Assembly: GCA_030040725.1 (NCBI GenBank)
Contig: JASHTD010000051.1
Location: 1-7,908 of the forward strand
Source of the DNA: Candidatus Sulfotelmatobacter sp.
Lineage (GTDB): Bacteria; Acidobacteriota; Terriglobia; Terriglobales; Acidobacteriaceae
DNA: 7,908 nt
Reading direction: 5' to 3'
The position numbers were made by a program, and so were the translations under genes. Below, in pieces: positions 6,793-7,908 of the stretch. The notes beneath the pieces are model-generated. The model saw only the letters and a list, made by a program, of their open reading frames with translations, ran no database searches and was not told where the DNA came from. Position 1 is the first letter of the stretch, and the number at the start of each line of letters is the position of its first letter.

Positions 6793-7908
6793 ATGAGAGA
6801 TCCTTTTTCGGGTTTTTTTCGCACGATGTTGTTGTTGATCGCACTCGCTTCGGTCTTTGCCTGCTCGATTCATGCCTACGCCCAACTAGACTCCAGCACA
6901 GCGCCGAGCCAGGACGAGGTGAATAAGCAGCTCCAGCAACGCGTTGACGACCTTGAAAAACAGGTGAAGCAACTCGAAGAAAAGCAAGCGGCCACGCCTC
7001 CTGCTGCGCCTGCTCCGGAGCCGGAGATGCCGACCGTCAACGAAGTCGCGCCCCGGTTGAAGCTGATTGTGTTCGGCGATGTAGGGGCATCCGTGCTGAG
7101 CCACGTTCCTTCCACGTTTGAGTTCGGCTCGCTCGATCTATTCATGACTGCTCGACTTTCGAATAAGGTCTCCGCGCTGGGCGAAGCGCTGTTCATCGCG
7201 CAAAGCGATAACAGCGTGGGTGTGGACGTCGAAAGGCTGCTCCTGGGGTATCGCCAAAACGATTACTTCGACGTCTCCATCGGGCGCTATCACACCTGGG
7301 TCGGCTACTACAACACCGCTTTCAACAAAGGCGAGTTCCTGGAAACCGCAGTCGATCGTCCGTTCTTTTATCAGTTTGATGACACCGGTGGATTCCTTCC
7401 TATGCAGGACCTCGGGGTTAATGTCACGGGCAAGATTCCCTCCGGCAAGATGGGATTGAATTATGTGCTCGAGGTCGGCAATGGCCGGGCGTGGGGATTG
7501 AATGTTGAACCGGCGCAGAACTATCAGGACGCGAACGACAGCAAAGCCATCAACGGCGGATTATTCGTCCGGCCCGAGAAATTCTCAGGCCTGCAAGTCG
7601 GTTTTTCTCTCCGCCACGACAATCTCACGGTTCCCGGACCCTCGGTGGGAGAGACGATCGGAACCGTGCATGGGGTGTTCACCAATAGCAGGTACGAGAT
7701 TCTCAATGAAGGAGTTCTGGTGCGGCATGTTAAACCGATCGGGCCGGTCTTCAATACTGCCTGTTTCTATTCGCAGTTGTCGCGTGCCTTTGGCAATTGG
7801 CGGCCCTATTTCCGCTACCAGTATTTCAACGCCCCGAGCAATGATCCGGTTTGGGTCTATGCCAGTTCCAACCAATACGCGCCTCTCGGCGTCACCAATT
7901 TCGTGGGC
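6793..7908 (+). CDS. Outer-membrane porin-like beta-barrel protein, 3' end outside window
   Basis: An uninterrupted frame of 372 codons from ATG 6793 to the last base, with no stop, so the C-terminus is missing. Residues 1-30 form a signal peptide: hydrophobic MLLLIALASVFA (12-23), cleavage expected after SIHAYA (30). Residues 40-66 are a short coiled coil (QQRVDDLEKQVKQLEEKQ), then a Pro/Ala linker (68-80). From about 88 the sequence alternates in barrel fashion with many aromatics: LKLIVFGDVGAS, FEFGSLDLFMTARL, VDVERLLLGYR, FDVSIGRYHTWVGYYNTAF (159-177), ETAVDRPFFYQF, WRPYFRYQYF. Signal peptide, coiled coil and barrel is a layout seen in outer-membrane porins, including phosphate-selective porin relatives. 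The GRYHT-GYYN stretch resembles uncharacterised porins known to me only loosely. The likely role is passage of a small solute through the outer membrane; the substrate is unknown. GGGGA just upstream is a reasonable ribosome site. A lipoprotein reading at VFAC (24) is less likely. Confidence 0.85.
   Translation, partial: MRDPFSGFFRTMLLLIALASVFACSIHAYAQLDSSTAPSQDEVNKQLQQRVDDLEKQVKQLEEKQAATPPAAPAPEPEMPTVNEVAPRLKLIVFGDVGASVLSHVPSTFEFGSLDLFMTARLSNKVSALGEALFIAQSDNSVGVDVERLLLGYRQNDYFDVSIGRYHTWVGYYNTAFNKGEFLETAVDRPFFYQFDDTGGFLPMQDLGVNVTGKIPSGKMGLNYVLEVGNGRAWGLNVEPAQNYQDANDSKAINGGLFVRPEKFSGLQVGFSLRHDNLTVPGPSVGETIGTVHGVFTNSRYEILNEGVLVRHVKPIGPVFNTACFYSQLSRAFGNWRPYFRYQYFNAPSNDPVWVYASSNQYAPLGVTNFVG

Overview
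The window looks like a chromosomal segment of a GC-rich, motile Gram-negative bacterium, most likely an acidobacterium (Acidobacteriota, Terriglobia-like). The taxonomy is an inference. It rests on overall composition and protein style, an outer-membrane barrel protein at the right edge, and a secreted protein at the left edge whose pre-domain sequence resembles the start of acidobacterial VWFA-related proteins. No RNA gene, insertion sequence, CRISPR array or integration site was seen.

Layout: (1) 1-260, minus strand: N-terminus of an exported protein, cut by the window edge. (2) 261-572: intergenic, with a 7-bp-arm inverted repeat and a weak promoter candidate. (3) 573-2912 and 2916-3380, plus strand: a cheA-cheW pair. 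CheA has an HPt domain, a long disordered linker with no recognisable P2 domain, dimerisation and ATPase domains, and two CheW-like domains in tandem. (4) 3452-4711, minus strand, convergent with cheW and divergent from the next gene: an EAL-HDOD regulator. Its true start is probably GTG at 4711; the reading frame can be extended to a TTG at 4780. (5) 4926-6590, plus strand: a membrane chemoreceptor with a helical periplasmic domain, HAMP and MCP signalling domain, and a very strong ribosome binding site. (6) 6793-7908, plus strand: an outer-membrane porin-like protein with signal peptide and short coiled coil, open to the right edge with no stop.

The genes work together as a small sensory block. 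The receptor (5), coupled through CheW (3), would control CheA autophosphorylation. CheA would then pass phosphate to a response regulator not encoded here. EAL-HDOD proteins are linked to motility and c-di-GMP output in other bacteria, which fits the neighbourhood. cheY, cheB, cheR and flagellar genes are absent from the window.

The most interesting signal is in the non-coding DNA. Sequences resembling sigma-28/FliA flagellar promoters (TAAN, 15-16 bases, GCCGAT-like) lie upstream of the receptor gene, the divergent EAL-HDOD gene, the porin-like gene and, more weakly, cheA. If real, they would place the whole block in one motility regulon. Otherwise the region is a fairly ordinary chemotaxis locus, and I see no clear evidence for a wholly new system.
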